Under the pieces are notes generated by a model. The model was not told the DNA's origin. It saw only the letters and a program-made list of their open reading frames with translations, and ran no database searches. A program made the position numbers and the translations under genes. A stretch of 64,000 nt of DNA. Origin: Eucalyptus grandis (Eukaryota > Streptophyta > Magnoliopsida > Myrtales > Myrtaceae). The stretch spans positions 41,135,682 through 41,199,681 of the forward strand of contig NC_052619.1 of the NCBI RefSeq assembly GCF_016545825.1. The letters run 5' to 3'. Positions 11,719 to 23,700 of the stretch are shown here, one piece after another (position 1 is the first letter of the stretch; each line of letters begins with the position of its first letter).

Positions 11719-12108
11719 ATGCCTCCCCTCAGGTTGCGCACACCTATTCGCGCAATTATCGATGAACAAAAGGAAAGGCTTTCTAAGTTGATAGCTGAGC
11801 TGACTGATCATCGATGGAAGAGTGGTGACTTAATTGATCATGTCCTTGAGGTCAATAAAAAAATTCAAAAGGTCATATGGAATGGTCGTCCTATGCCACA
11901 GTCAGAGATGGTGCGATTTTTCATGAGCACTCTTCCACCTGAATGGCAAGAAGTGTTGAATCGCATATGGGATGTCAACGGAGCTACTTCATATAAGAAA
12001 ATTGTGATGGATTTTGTAAATGAATATTACTGCATTGTTACAAGGGAAAAGATCAAGAAATTGAACAAAAGAGGATCTTTCCCAGTTCGTGTGCTGGCTT
12101 GGTGTTAG
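11719..12108 (+). CDS. Extra small gag-like ORF upstream of gag
   Basis: An intact 129-codon ORF lies between leader and gag. It starts at ATG 11719, after a run that could serve as a splice acceptor (TTGTTGCAG near 11690). The protein contains 'VNKKIQKVIWNGRPM', 'MVRFFMSTLPPEWQEV' and a charged C-terminus. The pattern (a helix, then a 'SLPxxW'-type turn, then another helix) is like the central part of copia gag (UBN2 family), but it is shorter and lacks a zinc knuckle. Element 3 has nothing comparable in its leader, so this looks like an acquired or duplicated gag fragment. Expression is unproven. Confidence 0.5.
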   Translation: MPPLRLRTPIRAIIDEQKERLSKLIAELTDHRWKSGDLIDHVLEVNKKIQKVIWNGRPMPQSEMVRFFMSTLPPEWQEVLNRIWDVNGATSYKKIVMDFVNEYYCIVTREKIKKLNKRGSFPVRVLAWC

Positions 12109-12519
12109 ATGTATTGGCTGTTTTTTGTTAAGTGTGCTTTGTGGACATCTTATGTAATGTTTAACTACCTGATTGTTATTGAAGTAGCAACCTATATGTT
12201 AGTTGTATTATGTGAAAGCATAATTGTTTTATTAGATGTCAATTATCTGTTGCTTTCTGTTATTGCTAGTTGCTATGGGTAGTTAGCTGTGGGTAGTTAT
12301 AGAAGTTTTTGTAACTTCATAGAATTTATTTTGCATAAGACAATTATATTAATGATAGTTTTAAGTTAGGATTTTGGAGGATGATTGGAAACTTAGTGAC
12401 CTTTTGATTCTGAAACCTTACTTGAAATTGTTTATTAATATGATGGGTCTGTGCAAAAGGGATGCATAAATGATAGACATTAACTAATTCGTGCATATAT
12501 GTCTGATGTGTTCAGATCA
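12109..12519 (+). other. AT-rich spacer before gag
   Basis: This is non-coding sequence rich in TTGTT words. It ends in GATGTGTTCAG directly before the gag ATG, which could act as a splice acceptor. No other feature is visible. Confidence 0.4.
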
Positions 12520-13385
12520 ATGGCTTCAGCCACAAAAAGCATAGTTGCCGAGCTGAACAAAGGTAAAAAGCTCAATGGTGACAACTATGAGATATGGCAC
12601 ATGAAAATCCAATATGTCTTTGGAAGAGCAAGAGGCACTTGAAGCTCTTAACTTGACCATGGTAGAACCTGAAGAAGGAAACACTGCACAGCACAAGAGA
12701 GATAAGGAAGCTTTTGTTGCATGGAAAAGAAAGAACTCTCTTGCTCGCATCACGTTGCTGAGCAGCATGGAAAATGACGTCATGCGAGAGTTTAGGCGTT
12801 TTGACAATGCCAAAGAAATGTGGGAGGCATTTGCAGCTAGATTTGGTCATACTTCGGTGACCCCGAGACTGAGACAAACTCACTATTAGGTTTGACTCTT
12901 ACAAGAAGCCTCATGGTCGAGACCATGAAGCAACATCTTAGAAAGATGTCAAACATGATAAATGAGCTGAAAGATGCTGGCCATGTCCTCACGAATGAGC
13001 AGCAAGTGCAAGCAGTGATTCGTTCATTGCCTCAGAGTTGGGAGCATATGAAGGTGCACCTACCCATAATGAAAATATCAAAACTTTTGAGGATGCAGTG
13101 CGCCATCTTGAGCTGTAAGAGGACCACTTTTTGGCGGCTAAGCCGGATGCCGAACTCTATCATGTTAGTTCTAGCTCACATGGAGCTTCGAGCTCCAAGC
13201 GCAAACGTCATAACTGGCTTGATAAAGGGAAAGGCAAGGAAGCAGGTCCTTCAGGGAAGAAACCCAAGTTTAACCAACATGAAAGAGGAAAGCGTCATCG
13301 CATGAAAAAGCTTGCAAGGGTGAAATGCTACAACTGTGACAAGAAGGGTCACTATGCTCGCGACTGTCGTGAGCCAAAGAAGGTA
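12520..13385 (+). pseudogene. Copia element 1 gag, frameshifted
   Basis: Translation from ATG 12520 begins MASATKSIVAELNKGKKLNG, a copia gag N-terminus with the conserved Asn-Tyr-x-x-Trp (NYEIW). A one-base insertion near 12619 shifts the frame. The reading continues in the frame of 12614-12889 (...LARITLLSSMENDVM...), and after another shift in 12892-13305 and 13131 onward. A CCHC zinc knuckle CYNCDKKGHYARDC lies at 13326-13367. Gag would form the virus-like particle and the knuckle would bind the RNA. Multiple shifts make it non-functional here. Confidence 0.88.
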
Positions 13386-16300
13386 TGCACCCCTTATACT
13401 TTTCAGAACTTTGCTTTTGTGTCGAGTTCTGTGTTCTTAACTGAGTCTAATCCTTTGTGGACCGTGGATTCAGGAGCAACAGACCATGTAGCGAAGGATA
13501 GAGGATCCTTCATGGAATTTCGACGAGTACCAACTAGAACTAAGTGGATCTATGTGGGAAACAACTCCAGAGCTAAAGTGAAAGGAATTGGCACATGCCA
13601 ACTGAATATGCGTGGTGGACGCACTTTGTTCCTACATGATGTGTTGTATGCTTTGGAGATTCGTCGGAATTTAGTGTCTGTTTTAGTGTTGGTTAAATTA
13701 GATTTTAATATGAACTTCTATAATAGAGGTGTGGATTTGTTTTTGAATACAAATTACTATGGTTGTGGTTATTTTCTGAATGGTTTCATTGTATTAGATA
13801 TTGATTATGTTAATGCAAATGTTTGTTATTCCCTTCTCACGTCTCCTAATACATATGATAATGATGTGAATGTATGGCATGCTAGACTTGGTCACATTGG
13901 CCAACAGCGTATGAATAGACTAGCCAAAGAGGGCTTGTTGGGCAACATTGAAAAAGTCGATTTGCCCATATGTATGCATTGCTTAGAAGGGAAAACGACA
14001 AGGAAACCATTTGGAAAAGGTAAAAGAGCTTAATTTCCTCTGCATTTAATCCATTCTGATGTCTATGGTCCAATGAATGTGAGAGGAAGGCATGGGGTTG
14101 TTTATTTCATCACTTTTATAGATGATTATACTCAATTCGGATATGTCTATTTGATTTCTCATAAATCTGAAGCAATAAGTTGTTTCAAAAGGTTTATGAA
14201 CCTGGTAGAGAATCAATTAGACAAGAAAATAAAAGCATTGAGATCTGATCGATGTCGAGAATATTTATCTGATGAGTTCAGAAAATTATGTGATGAAAAA
14301 GGAATAGAAAGACAGTTATCTATTCCATATACTCCTCAACAAAATGATGTTGCAGAGAGAAGAAACAGAACCCTACTGGAAATGGTTAGGTCCATGATGG
14401 CACATGCTAACTTACCTATTACCTTTTGGAGTGATGCGTTGTTAATCACTGCCTATATACTTAACCGTGTGCCTTCTAAATCAGTTACTTCCACTCCATA
14501 TGAGTTATGGACAGGTAGAAAACCGGACTTAAGTTTTCTTAAGCCATGGGGTTGTGCTGCCTATACACATGAGTCCTCTCGCAAGTTTGGGAAATTAGGG
14601 TCCCGTGAGGAAAGAAGAGTATTTTCATAAGATACTCGGAACACTCGAAAGGGTATGTGTTCATAGGTGAGCAGGAAAGTGGGAGTATAACTGAATTTGA
14701 ATCACGGGATGTGACATTCTTAGAGGATGAATTTCCTAAGAAGGGTGAAATAGGGGAAGATCACTCCCTATTTGAAACCTTGGATCAAGATAATGATATT
14801 AGTGGAGTTCGTCCAAGTGGGAGTAATATGAGAAATGATGAATTGAATTCAACTCATTCTCAATTACAACCACATAAGGAGACGACATCATCATTATCTA
14901 ATCCAAGTGGGAGCATAATGGGGAATGATGTGCAAAGTGTACAATCTCCCATACGGCGAGCAAGTCGCCAAAGTATTCCCCGTCGACGTTTTGACATTGA
15001 AGGGAAACTTTTATGGTTGCTCCACAAGATGAGGATGAGCCAAGAAATATTAATGAGGCTCTAAATTTCCATAGTAAGGAAAAATGGATTCATGCAATGG
15101 AAGAGGAAATGGAGTCAATGAAATCAAACCAAGTCTGGGAACTGGTTGATCTTCCAAAAAGACGCAGAGCTATTGGGAACAAGTGGGTTCTCAAAATAAA
15201 GCGAAAGGCTGATGGCTCGATAGAAAGGCATAAGGCTCGCCTTGTGGCGAAGGGGTATAATCAACATGAAGGAATTGACTATGAAGATACGTTTTCTCTG
15301 TAGTGAGATTTACCTCGATTCGCATTATTCGGCAATAGTGGCTAGTATGGATCTTGAGTTACATCGAGATGGATGTAAAGACTGCTTTCCTCAATGGAGA
15401 ATTAGAGGAAGAAATATATATGGAACAAGCTGCTGGTTTCATAGTAAAAGGTCAAGAAGAAAAGGTATGTCGACTTATGAGATCGATATATGGCCTTAAG
15501 CAGTCATCGAGACAATGGTATATACGTTTTCATAATGCCATAATGGCATATGATTTTACAATGATTGATGAGGATCATTGTGTATATATCAAAAGATCCA
15601 AGGATCAATTTGTGATCATATCATTATATGTTGATGATATACTAATTGCCGGAAGTAATATGGAGTTTGTTCATACTGTCAAGAGAAGGTTGTCTTCCAA
15701 CTTTGAGATGAAAGATATGGGTGAGGCTGCATACATTCTTGGAGTTAAGATTTCAAGAGATCGTTCGAAGAGATCGTTATATCTTTCGCAAGAAACATAT
15801 ATAAACAAGGTTCTTGAACGATTTCGTATGCAAGATTGTAAACCCATAGACACTCCTATTGCAAAAGGTGAAGGATTGAGTCATAGATTGTGTCCAAGGA
15901 CTCCACAAGAGAAGGAACAAATGAAACATGTTCCTTATGCTAGTGCTGTTAGGAGCTTGATGTACGCTATGATGTGTACAAGAGCCGACATATGTTTTGC
16001 AGTTGAAATGGTGAGTAAATACCAATCCAATCCAGGTCTAGCACATTGGAAAGCCGTTAAGAGAATACTGAGGTATCTGAAGGGAACTGCTGATTACAAG
16101 TTGAATTACCAAGGAAAGGATCTGTGACTTGAAGGCTATTCAGATGCTGATTGAGGAGGAGATTTAGATGAAAGAAAATCTACCTCAGGATTTGCTTTCT
16201 TACTGAACAATGGCGCCATATCATGGAGTAGTAAGAAGCAAACGTGTATAGCCTTATCCACGATGGAAGCTGAGTTCGTGGCATTATCAGCAGCGTACAC

Positions 16301-16603
16301 AAGAAGGAGTTTGGCTTAAGAGATTTTTGGATCATTTAGGTGTTATTGAGAAAGCTGCAAATCCATTATTGGTTAACCTGTGATAGCCAAGCAGCTATAG
16401 CGTACACCAAAGATCCAAAATATCATGGCAAGACCAAACATATAGATACCAAGTATAACTTTGTCAAAGATATGGTTGCACAAAATGATGTGAACTTACA
16501 GTACATATCTACGCATAGAATGGTAGCAGATCCTATGACAAAACCAATACCTAGAGATGTGTTTTGTGGTCATGTAAAATCTCTAGGATTGCGTAGAGTC
16601 TGA
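13386..16603 (+). pseudogene. Copia element 1 pol (PR-INT-RT-RH), broken
   Basis: The aspartic protease motif DSGATDH is at 13467-13487. The integrase zinc-binding region (HARLGH...CMHCLEGK) and catalytic core follow, in the same frame as the protease apart from one TAA at 14031-14033. The integrase Glu block reads PQQNDVAERRNRTLLEM. Frameshifts occur near 14620-14650, ~15050 and ~15300. Reverse transcriptase carries YVDD at 15627-15638. RNase H is interrupted by TGA at 16125-16127 and 16152-16154 and ends at 16603. Domain order PR-INT-RT-RH identifies Ty1/copia. The closest relative in the window is element 3, with long near-identical blocks. Confidence 0.93.
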
Positions 16604-17441
16604 TGTACTGAATTGTAATTTCCCTGAGTTGTTCACATTTATGAATTTTATTTTTTCATTGTTAATGCCTATGAATCTTTGTTTGATCTTTATGCATCTT
16701 AATGCTCAGTGCATTACTTTAAGTTGAGAAAGTATGTCAGACAGATAAAAGATTAGCCCACTCACACGGGTAATCGCCTCTATTTATTGTGTGATAAATA
16801 GAAATGAGACTATTTTTAAGCTTATTATCTAGGTGATAATCGAGCTCAAGCTTAAAATACGTATGTCGCCTTAACTGAGTGTTAAGATGAGAACATAATA
16901 CTTACTATGTTCGAAAGTAAAATACCCCACATATTTTACTTTATCTGTCTAAGATGCCAGATGTGAGTTCTGATGAATTTTGTGATTGAGTAGATACGTG
17001 AACTCAAGTTAGACATTCGGTATGTCTGAACTATCATATGTACGGTATTGAAAAGGTGTAGACATACGCTCCATGGGAAAGGAGTTAATACCGTAATACG
17101 TATTTCATACTACGTATGCATGAGCTGACCAATAAGAGTGGCAAAAAGTTTGATCTCAACTTTTATGACGTGTGAGACTCTTGAGGAAAAGAGTTCCTCA
17201 TTTTTAGTGCCCTCATGACTTTTACTTATTCTCAAGATTTCTATTTAGTGTTTGCTATCTTAGGATGTTGCCAATGGTCATGAGTTGATTCGATCTAATG
17301 GGACATTTCTAGAAAAGCAAGCTGAACTGAAATTGAGAGTTTGAAGGAAAGAGGAAGATCGATTTTGGAGAATCACATTGTAGATTTGTATTCACTGGTC
17401 GACCAATTATGACTGTCTTTGGGATAATTATAATTGTGAAT

Positions 17442-17476
<35 letters not shown>

Positions 17477-17686
17477 TTGTTTAAAAGAGATCAAGATAGA
17501 TATAAATGTGATCGATCGATCTAGGGTACTGCATACTAAATCTACTCAGATTGTGACGTTCATTATGAGCTGCTATATATTCCTAATAGATGTATAGCAA
17601 CGAGCTCTCAAAGTATGCTGGTCGCACAGATTATTCACTGGTATGAATGTTGAAGAGAGGTAAAGAGAATTCTGTTCAGCCCACCA
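16604..17686 (+). other. Long 3' untranslated region of copia element 1
   Basis: About 1.1 kb of non-coding sequence lies between RNase H and the polypurine tract. It has a clear counterpart in element 3 (45628-46776), for example the shared 'AGTATGTCAG' and 'CCACTCACAC...AATCGCCTC' words. A (TA)n microsatellite of about 30 bases lies at 17443-17474. Confidence 0.7.
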
Positions 17687-17688
17687 TG

Positions 17689-17701
17689 TGTGAGTGGGAG
17701 A
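17689..17701 (+). promoter_or_regulatory. Polypurine tract of copia element 1
   Basis: GTGAGTGGGAGA abuts the 3' LTR. The same GAGTGGGAGA precedes the 3' LTR of element 3, which supports its role as plus-strand primer. Confidence 0.8.
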
Positions 17702-18164
17702 TGATGGTTTTTATTAGTGATGGGCTTAAGGCCCGTCCACCCATGTTGGGCTTAAAAGCCCGGCCCACAAGAGTAGGGCCCATGGATGAAGGGGCACGAT
17801 TAATTGTTTTTTGGAGGGACATATATAAGGGAGGAGAGAGAGGGAGAACGTACCTTTTGGCATTAACGTACGTACGTCTCCCTCTCTTTCCAACGCTCTC
17901 TCTCTCTCTCTCAAATAGAAGAAACAGTAAGCACAAGGCAACTTCTCCCCTTCCAAGCGAATTATCGTCATCGGATCGAACAGAACCAAATTCTCTTCCT
18001 CTTATCGGCGTCGGTGTCTAATCTGTGGCTAACAAGATACGCTCGAATCCGTGGTGTGCTTTAGGATCGGTGATACGTGATTTTCCCGGGCTTGTCTTCC
18101 ACATTCGTTTTAGGGGTTCGATTTAGTGTCGAATCCGCTTTTCGGGGATCCGTTGATCCCAACA
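17702..18164 (+). repeat. 3' LTR of copia element 1
   Basis: The 463-bp LTR matches 10446-10901 and ends GATCCCAACA directly before TSD copy CTATT (18165-18169). It is slightly longer because of extra CT repeats near 17897-17912. Confidence 0.93.
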
Positions 18165-18530
18165 CTATTAACAATTTTTTATCCTCTATAATTAACGCGC
18201 CTTATATGAGTTACAATGGCAAGTGGCCACTGATGCTCACAAGTTTGCTAAATATCGTGATTGTATGCATATTATGCAATTTCTAATGGCACTTAATGAT
18301 GAGTTTGAACTTGTGTGAGATTTACTTCTACATCGAAATTTGTTACCTCCTCTTGAAATAGTTGCCTTGGAGTTGTTAAATAAAGAGACTTGGCTTGCTA
18401 CTTTGAAGGCGTATTGCACCATACTGTCCACTCCTATAGACATGGTGCTTGCCACCCCCTTTGTCTTCCTCATAGACCATATTGTACATACTGTCACCTA
18501 AATGGTCACCTATAGGGACAAACAACCAAC
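18165..18530 (+). pseudogene. Ancient copia gag, part 2 with zinc knuckle
   Basis: This continues the gag reading left at 10445. The broken translation gives 'HKFAKYRDCMHIMQFLMALN', then a '...LLPPLEIVALELLNKETWLATLK' block, both typical of copia gag, and then a CTYCHLNGHL zinc-knuckle relic near 18425-18500 in another frame. Stops and shifts are numerous. The colinear continuation across the insertion confirms the host element and the integration site. Confidence 0.65.
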
Positions 18531-18701
18531 CCTAATATAAAGGTCCACCAGCATGCCCATCCACAAATGTTACCACTGGGGGTGATCATAGTCCAGGTTG
18601 GGCTGGTGCAACACATAATCCAGGGACCAACTCTTACTGTGTTGATCCTTAATTTTTGGAACCAAGGATTGACTCGATTAAGTCTGGGATCAAGGATCGG
18701 A
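18531..18701 (+). other. Decayed interior of the ancient copia element
   Basis: Low-complexity sequence with words such as GGATCAAGGATCGGACCAA that recur beyond the solo LTR (~22490-22620). It belongs to the same disrupted host sequence. No protein motif is readable. Confidence 0.4.
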
Positions 18702-18706
18702 CCAAC

Positions 18707-21700
18707 TATCACGCCCCAATCCTCGAGTGTGTGCCCATCCCTCGGTGGTCGATAAATTTTGCGATGTCCCAGGACGCGTTGCCGACCCATTTACTTTTAA
18801 TGCACATGCGGAAGCGAAACAATTACCCCTGACAACAACCAACACAGGATAGAAAAGCAGGAAACACATTCACAACCAAAACGCTTTTATAAACACCTTG
18901 GTTTATATACATACTAGTCTATAAACAGGAGTCTACAAAAGATCGGTCCTCAAAACAAAGCTATCCTATGACCAGCTAGCCTGACCCATTTACTGATCCT
19001 TCAGTCTCCATAGGCTCTGGGGGTGCCGGGTCCTCCACAGCACCATTAGGAAAGTTGGCTGCACTCTCGCCTAGAGTGGCATCAACTACCACAACGGGAA
19101 TTTCAAAACCCTGGAGGAGACCCACATGGAATCCATTGAAACCGTAGCGAAACCACGCTCTAAACCAATGAGATACCCTTTGAGGTAGGCCCTCATCGAC
19201 CCAGACAGTGGTCACCACAAGTTCATAGACCCATTGACCCCCTAGGGTATGATAATCAAAACTCCGATCGGTGACCCTCATCGGCCTACCAAAACGTTTC
19301 GGAGGAACCACCATCTAAGGACTTGAAAAGGTTGAGCCCATGACGGGGTGAGATAATGTCTCAGTAAGTTCACCCCCTAAACTTCGACTAGGAAGAAAAT
19401 ATGTCTAGAGGCAACTATACATACAAGTTAGAAGACTTACCTTGCCTCAGTTCCCTCCTGTATGTCAGTACAATTCATAATCTCAACCAATCAAATCAGT
19501 CCAATTGATTCAATACCATCGATACCATCTATCAATCAATCGATACAATCACTACTCACACAAGCTGAAATAGATGGTTATAGCTCTTACAAGCTGATAT
19601 ATAGATAATAGCTCGCACAAGCTAATATATAGATTGTTGCTCTCATAAGTTGATAAACAATCATTGCTCACACAAGCTGATATTTAGATCATTGCTCTCA
19701 CAAACTGATAAACGATTATTGCTCACACAAGTTGACGATTATGCTCACACAAGCTGATACATGATAAATCAATCCCGGCCAAGGACCTTGTGCTTTGCAT
19801 ACCAATTCCTCAATTAAAATAATGAACTTGGCCTAATATCATCATGTTAAAAATACCCAATAAAAATAATCGTGTGTGGGTACACGGTCGATTTGAACCA
19901 AAATGCCATATCTTTCCGTTCAAAAATCCCACTATTTAATATAGTGTCTAAAAACATTTTTGGCGTTAAAAACCGACGCCTCGGTATTTTCTAAGGGATA
20001 AATACCAACAATTACAATCACCACTCAATTTACACAAAATAGCATTCAATTGAAGAAACTAAACACACCATTGCAATTGGCATAAAATTCCGATCATCGT
20101 CTATCTCGGTATAATTTCCGGAAAATAATAAATAATTAAATAAATACAATTAATTACTAATAATACAAACTTTGGCCGGAAATGCTTAATTAACCACCCG
20201 AACGGGTTAGGAAAATTTCTGAATCTATCTAGATAAATAGCACAACTTATCTAGTCTCTAATCTATCCGTTCTAACCACCTAACATGTGCAAACGAATAA
20301 TTAAATCACTAATCCATTCTAACTAACCACCTAAACTATACTTAGCCTAAACTAATTACCCCTTAAATGTCATTTACTCCCCAAGTAGAGTTTAGCAAGT
20401 AAACTCAATGGTTTAGCGATTCGGTGAGTCCACGACAACAGCGATGCGGAGACGGGCGACAAACCTCCTAGTGGCGACGCCAAACAAGGATCGGAAGATG
20501 CCTAAAACGAGCCTTGAAGCCTCAAAGCCCTTGCTGGCTTTCGGTATTGGTTGCTGGGCCGAGAGAGCTGGCATGGGCTCGGCTTGGGCTGGAAACGGCG
20601 AGACGGGCTGGCGGAGACTACTGCGGGCGACGGTGGTTGCTTTGGCAACCTAGATGGTGGTCTGGGGTACTCGATGGCAACTAGGAATGGCTCGGGGGAC
20701 GGCTAGGACAAGGACGACGGCGCATGGGCGCGCAGAGTGCTGAGCTGGGTTCGCGAGTGGCGTGCGGTGGCGGTAGGGAGCTCCGGCGATGTGCGACGGG
20801 CTAGGGGGAGGTGCTGCTCAGATTCTCTGGTTCTTTAGAGCTTCAAAAGGTCTGAAAATGGAGAAAGCAAGTCTACTGAAGAAGAAGAAGACAGCTGAAG
20901 ACTTGGAGGGACCCAATGGCCTAAATATCTCTTAGTTTGATCATTGCTTGGCCCCCACTTGTTTAGCCCTATCCTCAACCAATTTGCATCCCTCAATCTT
21001 CCCCTAGAAGCTTCATTTGATGGTTCAAATGTGCACACTCCTTGACCTACGAATTTTGGACCAATTCCCTCAAATCCACTTCAATTCCTCTTCAATTTTC
21101 TTCCAATTGGATTCAATTTGGCGTCTATAAATTCAACCAAGGTGCCATCATCCCACTCAACATTTTTCCTTGCCAATTTGTTCGCCTCGAATCCCAAAAA
21201 CGTGACAAAAAACGGTCCTCTGATTTTTCCAGTCCAAAATACCCTTACTTTGAAAATTTGCCGAAAATCTCGGTTTGTAGAAAAATCTTCAGAGGATGAG
21301 ACGATGGTTCTAAAATGAATCATGACATGACAGAGCTTTTAATTTCTCAAATCGGGTTCAAATTCGCGGTTAATTTCAATCTAGTGCGATTTTTGCGTGA
21401 CCTAATCTACCGGGTAGCTTTTAGGAATTTTTAGTGCATATGACCCGTGGTTGATCATTTTCAAGCCACAACGTACATCTTCGATACATTGGCAACTCTC
21501 GGTTGTCGTGAAAATCTCGAGGTTTCAATTACGGACACAAGGTACCAAAATGACAGAAAAATCAGTCTAGTGCCGATCGATGAGAATTTTGCAATTAGGT
21601 GGAATCAACCACACTAAATCACATGGCTCAGTCGAGTTGACCTATCTCCAGTCTCTAATCGATTTTTAATTGTGCCGTAATGACCCTTGCAGACTAGCAC

Positions 21701-21879
21701 GGTCGAGCAGTCGATTTCTGGTCGAATTCTCAAATCTATTGCGTTAAAATCCCTTAACGGCTTCACCAGATAGATTAGTTATCTCGTGAGTGATCATCTT
21801 AGAGAATAGAACTATAGGTGCGTCGATGAAAAGCCGATTCATTCAATTGAAAATAGAATTGGAAATTTAGGATGTCACA
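18707..21879. mobile_element. Solo LTR, 3.2 kb, TSD CCAAC
   Basis: The perfect direct repeat CCAAC lies at 18702-18706 and 21880-21884. The unit starts TATCACGCCCCAATCCTCGAG (TG decayed to TA) and ends GGATGTCACA. It aligns end to end with the solo LTR at 3075-6483, including the 'CTAAGGACTTGAAAA' and 'ACGGGGTGAGAT' blocks and the last ~480 bp. No internal coding region is present. ORFs inside it (for example 18976-19314 minus) have no recognisable product. Many changes between the two copies suggest old insertions. Confidence 0.78.
19560..19765. repeat. Tandem subrepeats inside the solo LTR
   Basis: Imperfect units built on 'TTGCTC(A/T)CACAAGCTGATA' recur about seven or eight times at roughly 30-base spacing. 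The equivalent part of the other solo LTR (3820-3960) has different GGCATC(C/G)-type words instead, so this array arose or was replaced within the family. Confidence 0.65.
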
Positions 21880-21884
21880 CCAAC

Positions 21885-22950
21885 CCTATGGGTTTAGTCT
21901 AGTTCTAGGGTCAACCTAAGAGCAATCGATAAACAAATTTATTATTTCAAATTACATATCCATCAACAGGGATGAGCCAGGAGAGAAGGGTGAGCCGTGA
22001 GGCGAGCGAACAGAGGCAAGCCATAAGGCGAGCAGTGAATGGCAAGCAGTGCTCACAAGTGAAAAGGGTTTCTAATTAGGGATTTGTTTCCTTATGATTC
22101 ACTCGGCGATGAATGAAGCTAGTGAAGAGAGGTGAGCGACGATCAGGGCAAGTGTCAAGCATCAAATGGCTAGTAGGGCAACAGGGAGTGACGAGCGGCG
22201 CGAGCATTGAATGGAGAGTACTAAGCATGGTGACATCATGCAACGAGCAGGGTGAGGTCGAAGAGCATAAAGAAGAAACAAGAGGACAAAAAAGAAAGGA
22301 GAACAAGAGTACTAAAGAAGGAGTACACCATTTGATGCCCTTTAATGCCGTTCAACACCATTTAAGTTAGAGTTTGCTCTTTATAATAGATATAATATAT
22401 AATATATAATATATAATATATCTAAAATATATAATATATATATAATCAGGATTGGTTCGGGTTGAACTAATCCTAAACTCTCAGTATCGAGGATAGGATC
22501 CTAGGACCAAGAACTGATCCGATCTCTCTAGGAATTGGACTAGGACCATTAAGGTTAGGCTAGTCTAGGGTTGGTCCAAGGTTGACTCTAGACTGATGCT
22601 CATCCTTAGTTGCCACAATTGAGGATTCCCCTAATAGCTCATCTATTACTCTATTTTCAGAGGATCGATGTTCTATTTTTTAAGAATTTGGCAGTTCCAT
22701 CTCTATGTCCTAGCACTTCTGCTTAGTCTATGACTCGATGTACTTTTGATTCATGGTTCTTTGAGTCTTCTTGTTGCAATCACATGACTTCAAACTCCAC
22801 TTTGTTTAATTAAAAGTCATTACCTTCATAAGCATCTAATATTTATACAACTTATAACTCATAGATGATAATTAGTCATAGTAGAAAATTTCCATGTCCA
22901 CATTGTTATTATATAACACTTTCATTGTTCATACTCTCCTTAAACTAGAT
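21885..22950 (+). other. Decayed sequence with AT microsatellite
   Basis: Bases 21960-22370 are rich in GAGC/AAGC words; the ORFs on both strands there have no recognisable product. An (ATATA)-type microsatellite spans ~22383-22445. The segment continues the disrupted host of the solo LTR, judging by the shared GGACCAA words on both sides. Confidence 0.4.
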
Positions 22951-23700
22951 ATTTGTGGGATAATTTTGTGAACTTGGTCTTGACATTCACATCTCTTCTA
23001 ATGGTTGTGATGTGCAAAATCCACGAATAAGCCAATAATTGGAACATGCTATGAAGTGAGACACTTATTTGAGCTTATCTCTTTAAAGCTTTTGAACGCT
23101 CTTGTTAATTGTGCTAATACTGGCATTTTTGTTTGGGTCATGCTCTTTTTTTTTTTTTTTGGTTAGATTAAGTCCTTTGATTTTTACTGGTAATTTATAT
23201 TCTATTGAAAACAAACATTTTGATTGCTTGCCATGTAAGTGGGAAAACATTATGCTTGCCATGTTAAACATTTTGATTGCTTTATGTGATTTAATTCATT
23301 CTAACAATTAAGGCCCATCTCTACTTCCATTATGAGAAAATCTCGTTATTTTGTGATTTTTGTGGATGATCATTCTCACTATACATGCCTTTATCTTATG
23401 AAAATCTATCTAAATTTTGTTGCCATGATCAAAATGCAATTCTCTTAAGATATCAAAGAACTTTATATTGATAACGTCTAGAAATATAGCTTCATGGAGA
23501 ATCTCAATATTAACATAATGGAAGTATAGATAAAATTTTACTATACAAGTATCTCCAAAGGCATTGTTCGTGCATTTTAATAAAAATCATAAGAACCAAG
23601 GGGGTTAAACAACTATCTCTCATAGCGTGCTTTAAACGACTTCATTAAGATGTTGTTTAGTTCGAGCCTCATAAACATCAGACCTCTAGTTCAGACACAT
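22951..23700 (+). pseudogene. Ancient copia pol remnant (PR/INT)
   Basis: Broken plus-strand translation gives 'SNGCDVQNPRISQ' near 22990-23030, typical of the protease-to-integrase linker of copia pol. The integrase start is seen near 23290-23450 ('DLIHSN', 'SRYFVIFVDDHSHYTCLYLM'), followed by 'DIKELYIDN'. Stops and shifts are dense. Strand, decay level and gene order match the gag pieces at 10080-10445 and 18165-18530, so this is probably the same ancient element. Its RT, RNase H and 3' LTR were not found. Confidence 0.6.

Larger units (their letters stand above)
10446..18164 (+). mobile_element. Copia element 1, full length, TSD CTATT
   Basis: A 7.7-kb Ty1/copia retrotransposon has LTRs at 10446-10901 and 17702-18164 (TG...CA ends), a primer binding site after the 5' LTR, and gag, protease, integrase, reverse transcriptase and RNase H in copia order. 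A purine-rich tract precedes the 3' LTR. The 5-bp TSD CTATT lies at 10441-10445 and 18165-18169. The LTRs are about 95% alike by eye, so the insertion is much younger than the relic it sits in. The coding region has several frameshifts and stops, so this copy is not autonomous. Confidence 0.95.

Noticed and set aside
18976..19314. 112-codon ORF on the minus strand
   Set aside because: It lies inside a solo LTR. I recognise no domain, and the matching part of the other solo LTR has no equivalent ORF.
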